NCBI RefSeq assembly: GCF_004801405.1
Contig: NZ_SSOB01000035.1
Location: 1-64,000, forward strand
From: Cohnella fermenti
GTDB lineage: Bacteria; Bacillota; Bacilli; Paenibacillales; Paenibacillaceae
Length of the DNA stretch: 64,000 nt
Reading direction: 5' to 3'
The stretch's first letter is position 1. The number at the start of each line of letters is the position of its first letter. Below are positions 24,252 to 34,055 of this stretch, in pieces. The position numbers were made by a program, and so were the translations under genes. Under the pieces are notes generated by a model, which saw only the letters and a list, made by a program, of their open reading frames with translations, did no database searches and was not told the origin of the DNA.

Positions 24252-24421
24252 ATGTGGTTTTTCACATTCATCGGTTGGAATGAGCCGCGATCTCGGCGTT
24301 TTATGTGATTTTTAGCCTACATGAGGCAACGGGAGCCGGAATTTTCTCTATGTATGCTATTTTTCACATAGAATCGTCCAACCTGCCCGTTATTGCGCCG
24401 CTCGAATGTGAAATTCCACAT
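24252..24421 (+). repeat. 52-bp-period palindrome array, locus D (4 units)
   Basis: Cores begin at 24252, 24303, 24354 and 24406 (spacings 51, 51, 52). They read ATGTGGTTTTTCACAT, ATGTGATTTTTAGCCT, ATGCTATTTTTCACAT and ATGTGAAATTCCACAT. Unit order and inter-core sequence match locus A, and the last interval is close to that of locus E. The array lies between the convergent AraC and SDR genes. Confidence 0.9.
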
Positions 24422-24495
24422 AAATCCCTCCTATCCGGCGAGTCCGGCGAGATGCCCGGCCCTCCCCCCTCCCGCACTATACGTCGAGAGAGCGA

Positions 24496-24533
24496 AGGGC
24501 CGGCCCTAAAGTCGTTAGACTTGGGCCGGCCCT
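24496..24533 (-). terminator. Hairpin after the SDR gene
   Basis: AGGGCCGGCCC (24496-24506) and its complement GGGCCGGCCCT (24523-24533) form a very stable stem nine bases past the SDR stop. There is no proper U run on the minus strand, so this is either an atypical terminator or an mRNA 3'-end stabiliser. Confidence 0.6.
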
Positions 24534-24541
24534 CTATCTCG

Positions 24542-25360
24542 CTATTGGTCTTGTTGCCGCTGCCACTGCAGATGGCTTGACTCCCCGCCATCCACCGTTA
24601 ACGAAGCTCCCGTAATGAAGGAAGCCTTGTCGCCTGCCAGAAAGGCGACCGCATCTCCGATCTCGACCGCTTCGGCAAGCCGTCCGAGCGGAATGTTGCG
24701 CGACATCTCCCGCTCGGAAGCCGCCCGTTCTTCTTCCGTCAATCCGGCAAGCTGCCGTTCGATATTCGCATTGCGGGTGTAGCCCGGCAGCACCGTATTG
24801 ACGCGAATGCCCTCCGGCGCGAGTTCAAGCGCCATGCTCCGTCCCATTGCCGCAACGGCGCCCTTGACCGCCGCATACGCCGAGCAATGCGGCGCCGTCT
24901 GATTCGCATGCACCGACGCGATGTTTACGATCGCCCCGCGCCCCTGTCGTCGCATGATCGGCACCGCTTGCCTTACGGTGAGGAAGTAACCGCGCAGATC
25001 GGTCGCCATGACGCGATCCCAATCCTCCGCTTTGATCTGTTCGATCGGATGATAGTAATGAGTACCAACGTTATTCACCAGAATGTCGACCCGGCTCCAC
25101 CGCTTTGCCGTCTGCTCGAATGCCCCCACAATATCGGCTTCGACGGACATGTTCGTCTGTACGAACAACACCCGTCCGGCATCGTTCACGGACGCGGCCA
25201 GCGCCTGGGCCGTCCGTTCGCCTTCCTGTTCGTCCCAGTCCAGCACCGCAACATTGCAGCCTTCCCGCAGCAGCACCTGCGCAATGCCTTTGCCGATGCC
25301 TCCCGCCGCCCCCGTCACAATCGCCGTACGTCCCTGCATCTCGCGTTCCTCCCGCTTCAT
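24542..25360 (-). CDS. SDR-family oxidoreductase
   Basis: A 272-residue NAD(P)-dependent short-chain dehydrogenase. The cofactor motif is TGAAGGIGKG near residue 17, NNVG follows, and the active site has Ser in NIASVH and YAAVK as the catalytic Tyr/Lys pair. The C terminus FITGASLTVDGGES is typical of classical SDRs. It starts 15 bases after the dgoD-like gene, so it probably acts on the same sugar-acid pathway, perhaps oxidising the free sugar; the substrate is not known. A signature-based choice among sugar dehydrogenases is not possible here. Confidence 0.85.
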   Translation of the reverse strand: MKREEREMQGRTAIVTGAAGGIGKGIAQVLLREGCNVAVLDWDEQEGERTAQALAASVNDAGRVLFVQTNMSVEADIVGAFEQTAKRWSRVDILVNNVGTHYYHPIEQIKAEDWDRVMATDLRGYFLTVRQAVPIMRRQGRGAIVNIASVHANQTAPHCSAYAAVKGAVAAMGRSMALELAPEGIRVNTVLPGYTRNANIERQLAGLTEEERAASEREMSRNIPLGRLAEAVEIGDAVAFLAGDKASFITGASLTVDGGESSHLQWQRQQDQ

Positions 25361-25375
25361 TCGTCTGTCCTCCGC

Positions 25376-26494
25376 TTACCAGTCGGCCACGGAGCCGTCA
25401 TCGGCGTGGAACCAGCGCGGCGTATCCCAATCCCCGTCGTACAGCTTATCCTTGATCGCTTCCTCGTCGACCTCGATGCCGAGCCCCGGCGCCGTCGGCA
25501 GCTCCATGTAGCCATTCTTGACGACAAACGGCGTCTTCAGGTAGCCTTCGCCAAGCTCCGCGTGCTCCTGGGCCAGGAAGTTCGGCACGTTCGCCGACAA
25601 CTGCAGGCTGGCCGCCAGATTGATCGGACCGAGCGGATTGTGCGGGGCGAAGCCCGCATAGTACAGCTCCGCCATCGCGGCGATTTTTTTGCCTTCGAGG
25701 ATGCCGCCGCAATGGGCGAGATCCGGCTGGACGATGGCGACCGCCTGCTTCTCCAGCACCTCGCGGAACGCCCACTTCGTGAACAGCCGTTCGCCCGTGG
25801 CGAGCGGAGTCGTTGTCGAACGCGCGATCATCGCCAGCGCATCGACGTTCTCGGGCAGGCAAGGTTCTTCGATGAAGGCGAGCTGGAACCGCTCCAGCTC
25901 CTTTGCCAGACGGATGGCGAGAGCCGGACTGATGCGCCCGTGGAAGTCGACGCCCAGCTCGATGTCCGGTCCGATCGCATCGCGAATCGCTTCGATCCGC
26001 TCCACCTGCCGGGACACCCATGCCGGCGACTCCATCACGTGCGCCATCGCTTCGATGCCTGTCTTCAGCATCGTGAAGCCCTGCTCCTTCCACTGCCTGG
26101 CCAGTCTGGCCGATTCCTCCGGCGTGCTGCCGCCGACTCCCTTATACATGCGGATTCGCTCGCGCACGGCGCCGCCGAGCAGTTGATACACCGGCACGCC
26201 GAGCGACTTGCCGAGGATGTCCCACATCGCCTGCTCAAGACCGCTGATCGCGCTTGTCAGAATCGGGCCTCCCCGGTAGAACGTCCCCCGGTACATGGCC
26301 TGCCACAGATGTTCGATTCGCCGCGGGTCCTGACCGATCAGATGCGGTTCCAGTTCCTTGATCGCCATCTCGACCGTCCGCGAACGCCCTTCCACGATGG
26401 CTTCGCCCCAACCGGTCACCCCCTCGTCCGTCGACATTTTCAGGAAGGAGAATCTTGGAAGCAGGTGGAAAATTTCGATTCGCGTAATTCTCAT
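25376..26494 (-). CDS. dgoD: D-galactonate dehydratase-like enolase-superfamily enzyme
   Basis: The 372-residue protein of the mandelate racemase/enolase superfamily dehydrates sugar acids to 2-keto-3-deoxy acids. Ligands and motifs seen are DFHGR, FIEEPCLPEN, TGERLF and APHNPLGPI. Similarity to E. coli DgoD is strong across the chain: FLKMSTDEGVTGWGEAIVEG near the start and a C terminus of the type RxxDxSVADW. Specificity in this superfamily changes easily, so the galactonate assignment is provisional. The ATG overlaps the stop of the large extracellular glycosidase gene by four bases, showing tight translational coupling. Confidence 0.82.
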   Translation of the reverse strand: MRITRIEIFHLLPRFSFLKMSTDEGVTGWGEAIVEGRSRTVEMAIKELEPHLIGQDPRRIEHLWQAMYRGTFYRGGPILTSAISGLEQAMWDILGKSLGVPVYQLLGGAVRERIRMYKGVGGSTPEESARLARQWKEQGFTMLKTGIEAMAHVMESPAWVSRQVERIEAIRDAIGPDIELGVDFHGRISPALAIRLAKELERFQLAFIEEPCLPENVDALAMIARSTTTPLATGERLFTKWAFREVLEKQAVAIVQPDLAHCGGILEGKKIAAMAELYYAGFAPHNPLGPINLAASLQLSANVPNFLAQEHAELGEGYLKTPFVVKNGYMELPTAPGLGIEVDEEAIKDKLYDGDWDTPRWFHADDGSVADW

Positions 26495-29400
26495 AGGTCG
26501 TGATCCTCCATGGTTAGCTTATACAGCCTGTAGAGCAAAACAGCGGCTTGAGCGCGAGTCGACGTTGCCTGCGGCGCGAACCTGTTGTCCCCGTCCCCTT
26601 GAATCAATCCCGCTTGCCTCAACGCTTCGACGGCGTCGGACGCATACTTCGAGATAACCGCCTGATCCCGGAACGCGACCGGAACCGGCGCCGTTCCCAG
26701 ATCGACTTCAAACGCGGCGGCCGCCCGGTAAATCATGACGGCCATGTCCTCTCGCGTGACCGGATCGTTTATCCCGAAGCCGCCGTCGGCTCTGCCGTTA
26801 ACGATGCCAAGCTGCTCGGCAGCCGCAACGGCAGCATAGTACCATTCGCCTTGACGTACATCCGCGAAGGTTGCCGCGAATGCCGGATCGCCCTGTTCGA
26901 ACGCGTTCATCAGCATCGCAAGGAATTCGGCCCTGGTCAGCGTCTTGCCGGGCAGGAACATTCCGTCGCCGACTCCCGATACGATCTCCCGCGCTGCCAG
27001 CGCTTCAATGCTTGCCTGCGCCCAAGGATATGTTCCGCTGTCGGCAAAGACGGCGTTCGCGTAACCGACGGCATATCGGCTGAAGTGCTTCGGCTTAAAC
27101 CAAATTTGTTGCCTGGCCGAATTGTACATGCTGCTCTTGACAGGCGTAAGATTCCCGGCATCGTCCAGATCGTAGATCACGGCATTGTTCGGATTCTCTC
27201 CCGACCGCAGCGTGTAGGCGATGCCCGCCTTCATGTCGGCATCCGGCTTGAAGTCGTGGATGGGCTCGCCGTTCAGACTCAGATTGAAGTCGAATGTCTC
27301 GTGTTCGCCGAGCCTGGTCTGCACAGCGGGCGGGAGAGCTGACCGTTCCACCCTGGCGACGGAGAGTTGCAGATTGCCCGCGGCGTCTGCGGATGCAGAG
27401 TTCAGCAAGAGCGGACTAAACGAGACGGTGGCCATTCCCGTGTCAATCACGATAGCATCGATGCTGCCGCCGGCCTCCTTAATAAGACTAGCAGGAATAT
27501 CGATTGTCGCCCGGCGAGTCCCTTCTCCGACTTGAACGTTCACATGAACCGTGCGATCGGATGCCTGTTCGATCGCTTGCCGGAATGCCGTCCCGCTTAT
27601 GGCCACATGCACCGCGCCGTCGTTATCCGGTCGAGCCGTTGCGCGGATCGTATTCCCGTCGACCGACTGCTCCTGTTCGGACAACCCGTTCGACGAGCCG
27701 TTGCTCGTACCGTTGTCTGTGCCATTACCCGTGCCGTTGTCTGTTCCGTTATCTGTTCCGTTATCCGTTCCGTCGTCTGTTCCGTTATCCGTACCGTTAT
27801 CCGGGCCGCTGTCTGTCCCATCATCCGTTCCGTTGTCCGTGCCTGGCAACTGCGCAAGCACAAGGTCCCCGAACAGATTGGGATTCTTGGATTCGCCTAT
27901 GCCCGACATGTACTCGATCCAGCCGCGTCTTCCATGACCGTCATCGTCATTGATCAGCAGCGAGAAACCGAACAGATCGCCCGCCGCCGGAACAGTGCCG
28001 TCGGTCAACAATTCGCTCCAGGGAATCTTCACTTCATAATCGGTCGCTCCGGTCAGATCGTCGCGCACAATTCCCACCGATGCGGCAGGAATAAGTCCCC
28101 CCTGCTTCCCGGCCGCCGCCGTCCATCTCCAGACCTGCGGACCGCTGCCGGTCAGCGCCATGCCGATCTCATGATATCCCGAGCTGCCCGCACCGTTGAT
28201 CCGGCCCAGGTCGAACGCGAATTGAATCGAGTCGCCCTTCCATATATCGGTATTGGCGTTCGTCTGCACATGAACATCGTCCTTTACGTTGACAGCCAAA
28301 TAAAGATTGTTCGCATCCCACTTCAGATAGCCGACTCCGCTCAGATCGTCAAGGCCGAGCCATGTTTCCGTACCCGTAAACTTCACCTGCGAGGCGTCAT
28401 TCAATGTGAACGGAATGCTGTCCGCCCATTCTTCCTCCCCGAGATTGCCATCTGCGGTGATGGTCGATTCGCTTGCCGCCGCTGCGAGGAAGCTCGTCGC
28501 TCTCGTATATTCCGTTACGAATCCGTTATCCAGTTCCAGCTTCAGCTTCATGTCGTACAGCTTCTGATCCGGCGTGCCGATCGGAACCGCCACGATTCGG
28601 CTTTGTCCGGCCTCCAGATCGCTGAATGCTGCGGGCTGAATTGCGGCAGCCCAGCCTTCATCGGGCTTCAGAACCGTAATCGTGCCGCTCAGGCTCTCCT
28701 CCGTCATATTGCTCACCTTCACCTGCAGCGTCCATTCTCCCTGATTGACCGCAGAAGGCTCCGGCGTCATACTGACCGTTGCCGGATCGGCTACTTGCAC
28801 CTGGGCGAACAGCTCGGTTACTACGTTATTCTGCGAGACGATTGCAATCGGAACTTCGTAGAGCTTCTTCTCCGCTCCGGAAGGCACCGAGAACTGAACC
28901 TCCAGCGGACCGGTTCCGGCGGTGAAGTCGGTATCCGAGAGCAGCGTCCATCCTTCGGGGAGCTGAACCTGCAGCTCGCCCGCCAGCAATGCCGCATCCT
29001 CCGTCCGATTGATCGTGAGCGCGGCAGTGCGTCCGCCCATTACGCTGATCGCAGACTTGGCGAGCGCGAAGAGAGGAGTTCCGACATCGAACTGCGCGGC
29101 GGCGCCTTCAATATAGATCGGGCTGTCGGATACGGCTACCGTGAGAATCCCGTTGACCGCCTGATACGTCTTGGCATTGCCATACAGATCGCTCACGACA
29201 TATTCGCCGTCCGGGGCGCCGCCGACATCGAGGCCGATCGTCTTGGATTCATACCTGTTCCAGACAACCCATACATCCTTGTTCAGATCACTGCGATGGA
29301 ATCGGTACAGATTCAGGTTGGCGTCCGGCGTTGACTTCGAGACGAACGCGGAACCGATCAGCTTGTTCGTCATCGCATTGTGCGCCACGAAGCTCAGCTT

Positions 29401-32400
29401 CGCCGCGTACGGGGTCTGACTGTCGTATTGGTAACGAATCAGACCGAACTTGTCTTCCGCGTTCGTCACGTCCGCCCCATCGTCCTGCAGATCGTACCAG
29501 AGAATCTTCTCGACGATACCGGAAGCCAGCATGATGGCATACGACCGGACAAGATAATTCGCGCTATCTTGCTCCGTTACGCTGCCGACCGTCGGCCAAC
29601 CGATCTCCGAGACCCAGAGCGGCTTGGATTCTCCCTCGTTATACTGCTTCATCAGATCGTCCACAGCCTGCAGATTGGCCGCCAACGACCCAGCTTCCGG
29701 GCCGTTCGGCCACGTATAGGGGTGAATCGACAGTTTGTCGAAGTAATCGTACGCTCCTGCGATCATCATGCCTCTGATCCAGTTCAAGTCGACACTGGCT
29801 ACGCTCCCGCCCAGCACGACGGCATCCGAATTGGCCTGCTTGATGGCCGGGTAGACGGCTTGCAATAGCTTGGTGTAGTCCGCCGCCGTTTCCTTCGAGG
29901 CGCTTAGATTGGGCTCGTTCCAGATCTCGAAGTAGTTTACTTTGCCTTCATAATGTTCGACAATGGCCGTTGCGTAGGTGACAAAGGCGGCTATGCCTTC
30001 ATCGGAAGTCGGGATGCCGCCGTTATCGTACAAGGGATTGCCCAGACCCAATACAAGCAACGGCTCGATACCGTTGGCGATCTCCTCGTCCACATAGGTA
30101 TCCCAGCTTGCCGGGATGCTGATTTGTCCCTTCACGCTCTCCGCACGAGACCAGTGCACATCGTCGCGAACGATCCTCGCGCCAGCCAGCGCCGCTATCG
30201 GCACGTTCACTTCGGGAACGCCCTTGCCGAAGGCAAAATGAGTCTCTACACCGAACACGCTATCCGCCCGATTCTCAATAAGAGGCATCACCATGCTGAA
30301 CGAGGCTGCCTTCGTCTCGTAGATCGACTGATCCGCGACGCTCGCCGCAACGGTGAGCGTGTACCCGCCATACTTAAGATCGCCCATCACCTCTTCCGCG
30401 ATATTGTCGGAAGATTTGCCGGCTATCGTTCGTTGCAGCGTCTTCTCGTACACCGTCCTGCCTTGGGTGTCCTTCGCCTGAACGGTATAGTCGACAACGC
30501 TTTCTTGATCGAGCAGATTCACGGTTTGGATATCGAAGGCAACAGGATCGGATGGGGTAAAAATATTGCCGTCCTTGTCGCTGGAGATCCGAATCGTCAA
30601 CGGAGCGTTCGCCTTATATCGATAGATATGCAGGAAGCTGTATTCGTCTTCCGACGAAGCGACCGCAGCGGTAATCGTCATGTCTGCCTCGATTGCGATC
30701 GGAGCCGTATATGCTTGCCTTGCCGCGGAAGCGCGCGGGTCGCTGCCGTCGGTCGTGTAATAGATGATTCCGTCCGGCACATCGGTCGTCAGTTGAACCG
30801 CGCTTCCCTTGGCGACGACGCCGGAGACGGGGTCCGCGGCAATGAGCGGAGCGGACGGCAAGACGATTCGCATGTTGTCCAGCTTGTACGTGACGCTGGA
30901 GCGGCCTTCCCACTTGCTCTGCGTAACATCCGCATAGAAGGAGATGCTGCCCATCGCCGTAATATCGGCGGCTTCGCCGTGGAAGGCCGTTGCCGGAATC
31001 GTAACCGTGCTCCACTGATTCGCCGGCAAGCTCGGCAGGAAGCTCTCATAGAACACCTTGCCTTGCTGATCCGACAACTTCAGAACGAGGAGCTCCTCCG
31101 CCCCCGCCGTCTGCGATTCGGGATAGACATCCAACAGGATGCCTTGAGCCGAGATCAGGTTAATGGTCGGATTGAACTTAGCCGTGTAATTCATCCATTG
31201 CCCGCCTGCGGTAACCTTGTTGTAGGTTACTCTGACGGCATGCTGACCCTCCGTCGAGTCGTTGTCTTGCTCGACTGTGATGCCCGTCTCCGCGATCCAG
31301 CCGTTCGTATCTTCAAATCCTTCGAGCAACAAAGCCTGCGCTTCCTCCATCGGGGGAGCAACCGCCTTGTACTTGTAAATATGCAGGAAGCTGTAACCGC
31401 CGCCCGACAGGGCAACCGCGGCGGTAATTGTCCTATCCGCGTCAATGGCAATTGGAGCCGCATACGCTTGCCTTGCTGCGGATGAGCGCGGATCGCTGCC
31501 GTCCATCGTATAATAGATAACTCCATCCGGCACATCGGTGGCCAGCTCTACCGCGCTTCCTTCGATTACGACGCCGGGAGCGGGATCGGCGGTCATGACC
31601 GGAGCCGATGGCAGAGCAATCCGCAAGTTATCCAGCTTGTACGTGACGCTGGAGCGGCCTTCCCAACTGGGTTCCTGAGCGTCGGTATCGGTATAGAACG
31701 AGATCGTTCTCACAGCCGTTGCATCCGCCCAGCCGTTGAAGGCCGACACTGGAATCGTAATCGTGTTCCACTGATTCGCCTGCAGCTTCGATATAAAGTG
31801 TTCGTACAGTCCCTGTCCGGCGCTGTCCGTCAGTTTGATGACGAGCACTTCATCATCGCCGGTCGTCTGGGACTCGGGCCATACATCCAGCAGAATCCCG
31901 CTTGACGTCGAGAGATTGATGGCGGGGTCCAGCGTCGTCGTGTAATTAATCCACCGTCCGCCAGCAGTTGCCCTGTCATAGGTCACGCGGGCGGAATGTT
32001 CGCCTTCCGTCGATGCGCCGACCTGCTCCGCCGTCACGCCCGCATCCGCGCCCCAGCCGCTCCAACTCTCGAACCCTTCGATCAGGAGTGTATCCGGCGT
32101 GTCGCTCGCGACGGAGGAAGTTAGCGTCATATTGTCGAGGATATAGGTGACGGTGTCGCGATCTCCCCATAACTCGCTGTCCCGGTTCAAATAAAATTCG
32201 ATTCGGGCGAAGCTGCTCGCATCCGCGCCCGCGGACAGGTCGCCCGGATGCAGGGTCACTGTGTTCCACTGGTTAGCGGTTAGCTTGGGCATCCATTCAT
32301 ATAAGCTGCGATTCTGGCTATCGATGAGCTTCATGACGAGCAATTCCTGACTTCCATCCGTCTCGGAAGTCGGATAGATGTCCACGGACAGCGTCTCCAT

Positions 32401-32691
32401 CGCGCTGAGATCGATGGCCACGTTCCTGCTGTATTGAATCCACTGGTTATCAGAATTGGAATCATAGGTCAGCTTGGCAGCCGCCAACCCTTGCGTCTTC
32501 GGGTCGGCCACGGCTTCGGCCGCAACTCCGGTGTGCGCCTCCCACCCGTCCGTGCTGTCGAAATCCAATATAACCTGGGATACCGAAGCGGCCGATGCCT
32601 TCGGCGGGCTTATTCCTGCAACCGAGACAAGCAGGCTGATGAGCATGAGGGCAATAATCGAGCGGTGCGGCCTCTGCAACAAATGAATCAT
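26491..32691 (-). CDS. S-layer-anchored multidomain glycoside hydrolase (2066 aa)
   Basis: This secreted enzyme has a signal peptide (about residues 1-34). Domains in order: a beta-sandwich carbohydrate-binding-like module (38-195); a duplicated unit of about 250 residues (199-443 and 452-694), each a similar sandwich module plus a segment with the IYYTMDGSDPR pattern of chitobiase C-terminal domains; a clan GH-A catalytic domain (about 800-1140, GH39-like) with E926 in FEIWNEPNLS as acid/base and E1029 in WVSEIGWPT as nucleophile; a CBM9-like domain (about 1412-1620); a (TDNG)n linker (about 1616-1663); another domain; and three SLH repeats (about 1880-2066) for cell-wall anchoring. It follows the ABC importer by 45 bases, implying that released sugars are taken up by it. 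Substrate unknown. Confidence 0.9.
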   Translation of the reverse strand: MIHLLQRPHRSIIALMLISLLVSVAGISPPKASAASVSQVILDFDSTDGWEAHTGVAAEAVADPKTQGLAAAKLTYDSNSDNQWIQYSRNVAIDLSAMETLSVDIYPTSETDGSQELLVMKLIDSQNRSLYEWMPKLTANQWNTVTLHPGDLSAGADASSFARIEFYLNRDSELWGDRDTVTYILDNMTLTSSVASDTPDTLLIEGFESWSGWGADAGVTAEQVGASTEGEHSARVTYDRATAGGRWINYTTTLDPAINLSTSSGILLDVWPESQTTGDDEVLVIKLTDSAGQGLYEHFISKLQANQWNTITIPVSAFNGWADATAVRTISFYTDTDAQEPSWEGRSSVTYKLDNLRIALPSAPVMTADPAPGVVIEGSAVELATDVPDGVIYYTMDGSDPRSSAARQAYAAPIAIDADRTITAAVALSGGGYSFLHIYKYKAVAPPMEEAQALLLEGFEDTNGWIAETGITVEQDNDSTEGQHAVRVTYNKVTAGGQWMNYTAKFNPTINLISAQGILLDVYPESQTAGAEELLVLKLSDQQGKVFYESFLPSLPANQWSTVTIPATAFHGEAADITAMGSISFYADVTQSKWEGRSSVTYKLDNMRIVLPSAPLIAADPVSGVVAKGSAVQLTTDVPDGIIYYTTDGSDPRASAARQAYTAPIAIEADMTITAAVASSEDEYSFLHIYRYKANAPLTIRISSDKDGNIFTPSDPVAFDIQTVNLLDQESVVDYTVQAKDTQGRTVYEKTLQRTIAGKSSDNIAEEVMGDLKYGGYTLTVAASVADQSIYETKAASFSMVMPLIENRADSVFGVETHFAFGKGVPEVNVPIAALAGARIVRDDVHWSRAESVKGQISIPASWDTYVDEEIANGIEPLLVLGLGNPLYDNGGIPTSDEGIAAFVTYATAIVEHYEGKVNYFEIWNEPNLSASKETAADYTKLLQAVYPAIKQANSDAVVLGGSVASVDLNWIRGMMIAGAYDYFDKLSIHPYTWPNGPEAGSLAANLQAVDDLMKQYNEGESKPLWVSEIGWPTVGSVTEQDSANYLVRSYAIMLASGIVEKILWYDLQDDGADVTNAEDKFGLIRYQYDSQTPYAAKLSFVAHNAMTNKLIGSAFVSKSTPDANLNLYRFHRSDLNKDVWVVWNRYESKTIGLDVGGAPDGEYVVSDLYGNAKTYQAVNGILTVAVSDSPIYIEGAAAQFDVGTPLFALAKSAISVMGGRTAALTINRTEDAALLAGELQVQLPEGWTLLSDTDFTAGTGPLEVQFSVPSGAEKKLYEVPIAIVSQNNVVTELFAQVQVADPATVSMTPEPSAVNQGEWTLQVKVSNMTEESLSGTITVLKPDEGWAAAIQPAAFSDLEAGQSRIVAVPIGTPDQKLYDMKLKLELDNGFVTEYTRATSFLAAAASESTITADGNLGEEEWADSIPFTLNDASQVKFTGTETWLGLDDLSGVGYLKWDANNLYLAVNVKDDVHVQTNANTDIWKGDSIQFAFDLGRINGAGSSGYHEIGMALTGSGPQVWRWTAAAGKQGGLIPAASVGIVRDDLTGATDYEVKIPWSELLTDGTVPAAGDLFGFSLLINDDDGHGRRGWIEYMSGIGESKNPNLFGDLVLAQLPGTDNGTDDGTDSGPDNGTDNGTDDGTDNGTDNGTDNGTGNGTDNGTSNGSSNGLSEQEQSVDGNTIRATARPDNDGAVHVAISGTAFRQAIEQASDRTVHVNVQVGEGTRRATIDIPASLIKEAGGSIDAIVIDTGMATVSFSPLLLNSASADAAGNLQLSVARVERSALPPAVQTRLGEHETFDFNLSLNGEPIHDFKPDADMKAGIAYTLRSGENPNNAVIYDLDDAGNLTPVKSSMYNSARQQIWFKPKHFSRYAVGYANAVFADSGTYPWAQASIEALAAREIVSGVGDGMFLPGKTLTRAEFLAMLMNAFEQGDPAFAATFADVRQGEWYYAAVAAAEQLGIVNGRADGGFGINDPVTREDMAVMIYRAAAAFEVDLGTAPVPVAFRDQAVISKYASDAVEALRQAGLIQGDGDNRFAPQATSTRAQAAVLLYRLYKLTMEDHDL
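27700..27843 (-). repeat. 12-bp coding minisatellite for the Thr-Asp-Asn-Gly linker
   Basis: About 12-13 tandem copies of a 12-bp unit encode four-residue repeats TDNG, TDDG, TDSG, PDNG, TGNG. They form a flexible linker between the CBM9-like domain and the C-terminal part of the SLH protein. Copy number is likely to vary between strains by slippage. Confidence 0.85.
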
Positions 32692-32736
32692 ATGCTAACC
32701 TCCATCAGAGTTAAGTTATCGTCCTGCCGAAGCGAG

Positions 32737-34050
32737 CTATCCTTTTACTCCCGAGTATGCGACGCCCTTCTCGATATACTTCTGGGAAGTGAGGAACACG
32801 GCCATCATCGGAAGCATGGAGATGAGCGAGCTGGCCATCACCATGTTCATCCTGACATCGCTGCGGCTCTGCAGATCGTTCAGCGCAACCGTAAACGTCC
32901 AGTTGGCCGGCAAATTGTTGACGACAAGCGGCCAGACGAATTCGTTCCAGACGGGGATGGATGTCATGACCGCCACGACGGTGAACACCGGTATCGACAG
33001 CGGCACGACGATTTGCGCGAATGTCCGCAGCTCCGAGGCTCCATCCACGCGCGCCGCCTGCATCAATTCGTGCGACAACTGGTCGAAGTAGCCTTTGAAC
33101 AGGAAAATTACGATCCCCCATGCGCTATGCGGAAGGATGAGGGCGGCCAGCGTGTTGACGAGCCCTAAGTCCTTCATAAGCAAATAAAGCGGCAGCAGCA
33201 GCGAGATATCGGGAATCATGATCGTGGCGAGAAAAAACATGATCCAGACGAATTGCCAAGTACGGTTCGTAATGAGCTGGGATAAGGCATACCCCGCCAA
33301 TCCTCCGAGGACCAGTTGGAGGGCCACGCTGGCCACAGTCACGACAAAGCTGTTCCAGAAGTAAGTAAAGAAGCCGAGTTCCCCCGCTACATCCTTCGCA
33401 ATCAATTGTAGCGCCCGGTAGCTGTCAAACAGGCGCAGCCAGGAGTCGGATACCCGAATCGATGTCGCTTGGCCCTGCACAAAATCCGTCGAAGCGTAAA
33501 AATCGTGAAAACGTGCGCCAAGCGGATCTTCGTCGACGCGCGCCACCGTCGACGCCGCCTTCCCGGAAGTGCCGTGCCATTCGAAGGTGGACAACTTCTG
33601 TTCCCGGATGAGCGGCAGCTTGCGCGGGATCATCGTGTCGTTAAACAGCGTGGACGGGACGATCTGCGGTTGACCGACCAGGAACGAGGACGAGATCGTT
33701 CGCGCCTCGTACAAGACTTTGCCGTCCTTCACGCCGATAATCTTGACTTCGCCAATGCTCTCGCGAATGTTGGCCATCCAGGGAAACCAGGTCGCCGTCA
33801 TCGCGTCCTGTTCGTAATACAAGGCGTCTTGCTCGCTCGCTCCGGAATAGTCCAACGTCACGTTGACGGACTGCGGCACGCTCGGCAGCCACTTCGGCGG
33901 ATAAGCCAGAATGTCGGTTTCGTTCTTTAACGACGACACCGCCATCCAGAGAACCGGGATCAACGCCGAGACGACGAAGAAAAGGGTGACCGCATAAGCC
34001 GTTATCCGCAAAGAACGCTGCCCCTTCTCCTTGATCCGTTGAGTTGCCAT
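32737..34050 (-). CDS. Sugar ABC permease, MalG type, with a large external insert
   Basis: An inner-membrane permease of the CUT1 importer, 437 residues instead of the usual 275-300. TM1 is near residues 12-35. About 150 mostly polar residues (roughly 55-215) follow and must lie outside the membrane. The remaining membrane segments and the ATPase-contact EAA loop (MQAARVDGASELRTFAQIVVPLS) come next. The chosen ATG has a modest AAGGAT site and lies just five bases after the upstream permease stop. An open frame continues 91 codons upstream but overlaps that gene in another frame. It pairs with the permease at 34056-34925. Confidence 0.88.
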   Translation of the reverse strand: MATQRIKEKGQRSLRITAYAVTLFFVVSALIPVLWMAVSSLKNETDILAYPPKWLPSVPQSVNVTLDYSGASEQDALYYEQDAMTATWFPWMANIRESIGEVKIIGVKDGKVLYEARTISSSFLVGQPQIVPSTLFNDTMIPRKLPLIREQKLSTFEWHGTSGKAASTVARVDEDPLGARFHDFYASTDFVQGQATSIRVSDSWLRLFDSYRALQLIAKDVAGELGFFTYFWNSFVVTVASVALQLVLGGLAGYALSQLITNRTWQFVWIMFFLATIMIPDISLLLPLYLLMKDLGLVNTLAALILPHSAWGIVIFLFKGYFDQLSHELMQAARVDGASELRTFAQIVVPLSIPVFTVVAVMTSIPVWNEFVWPLVVNNLPANWTFTVALNDLQSRSDVRMNMVMASSLISMLPMMAVFLTSQKYIEKGVAYSGVKG

Positions 34051-34055
34051 ACGCT

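Noticed and set aside
26491..26494. Frameshift between the large glycosidase and the dgoD-like gene
   Set aside because: The overlap is a normal four-base stop/start overlap; the SLH repeats and the enolase-family N terminus are both complete.
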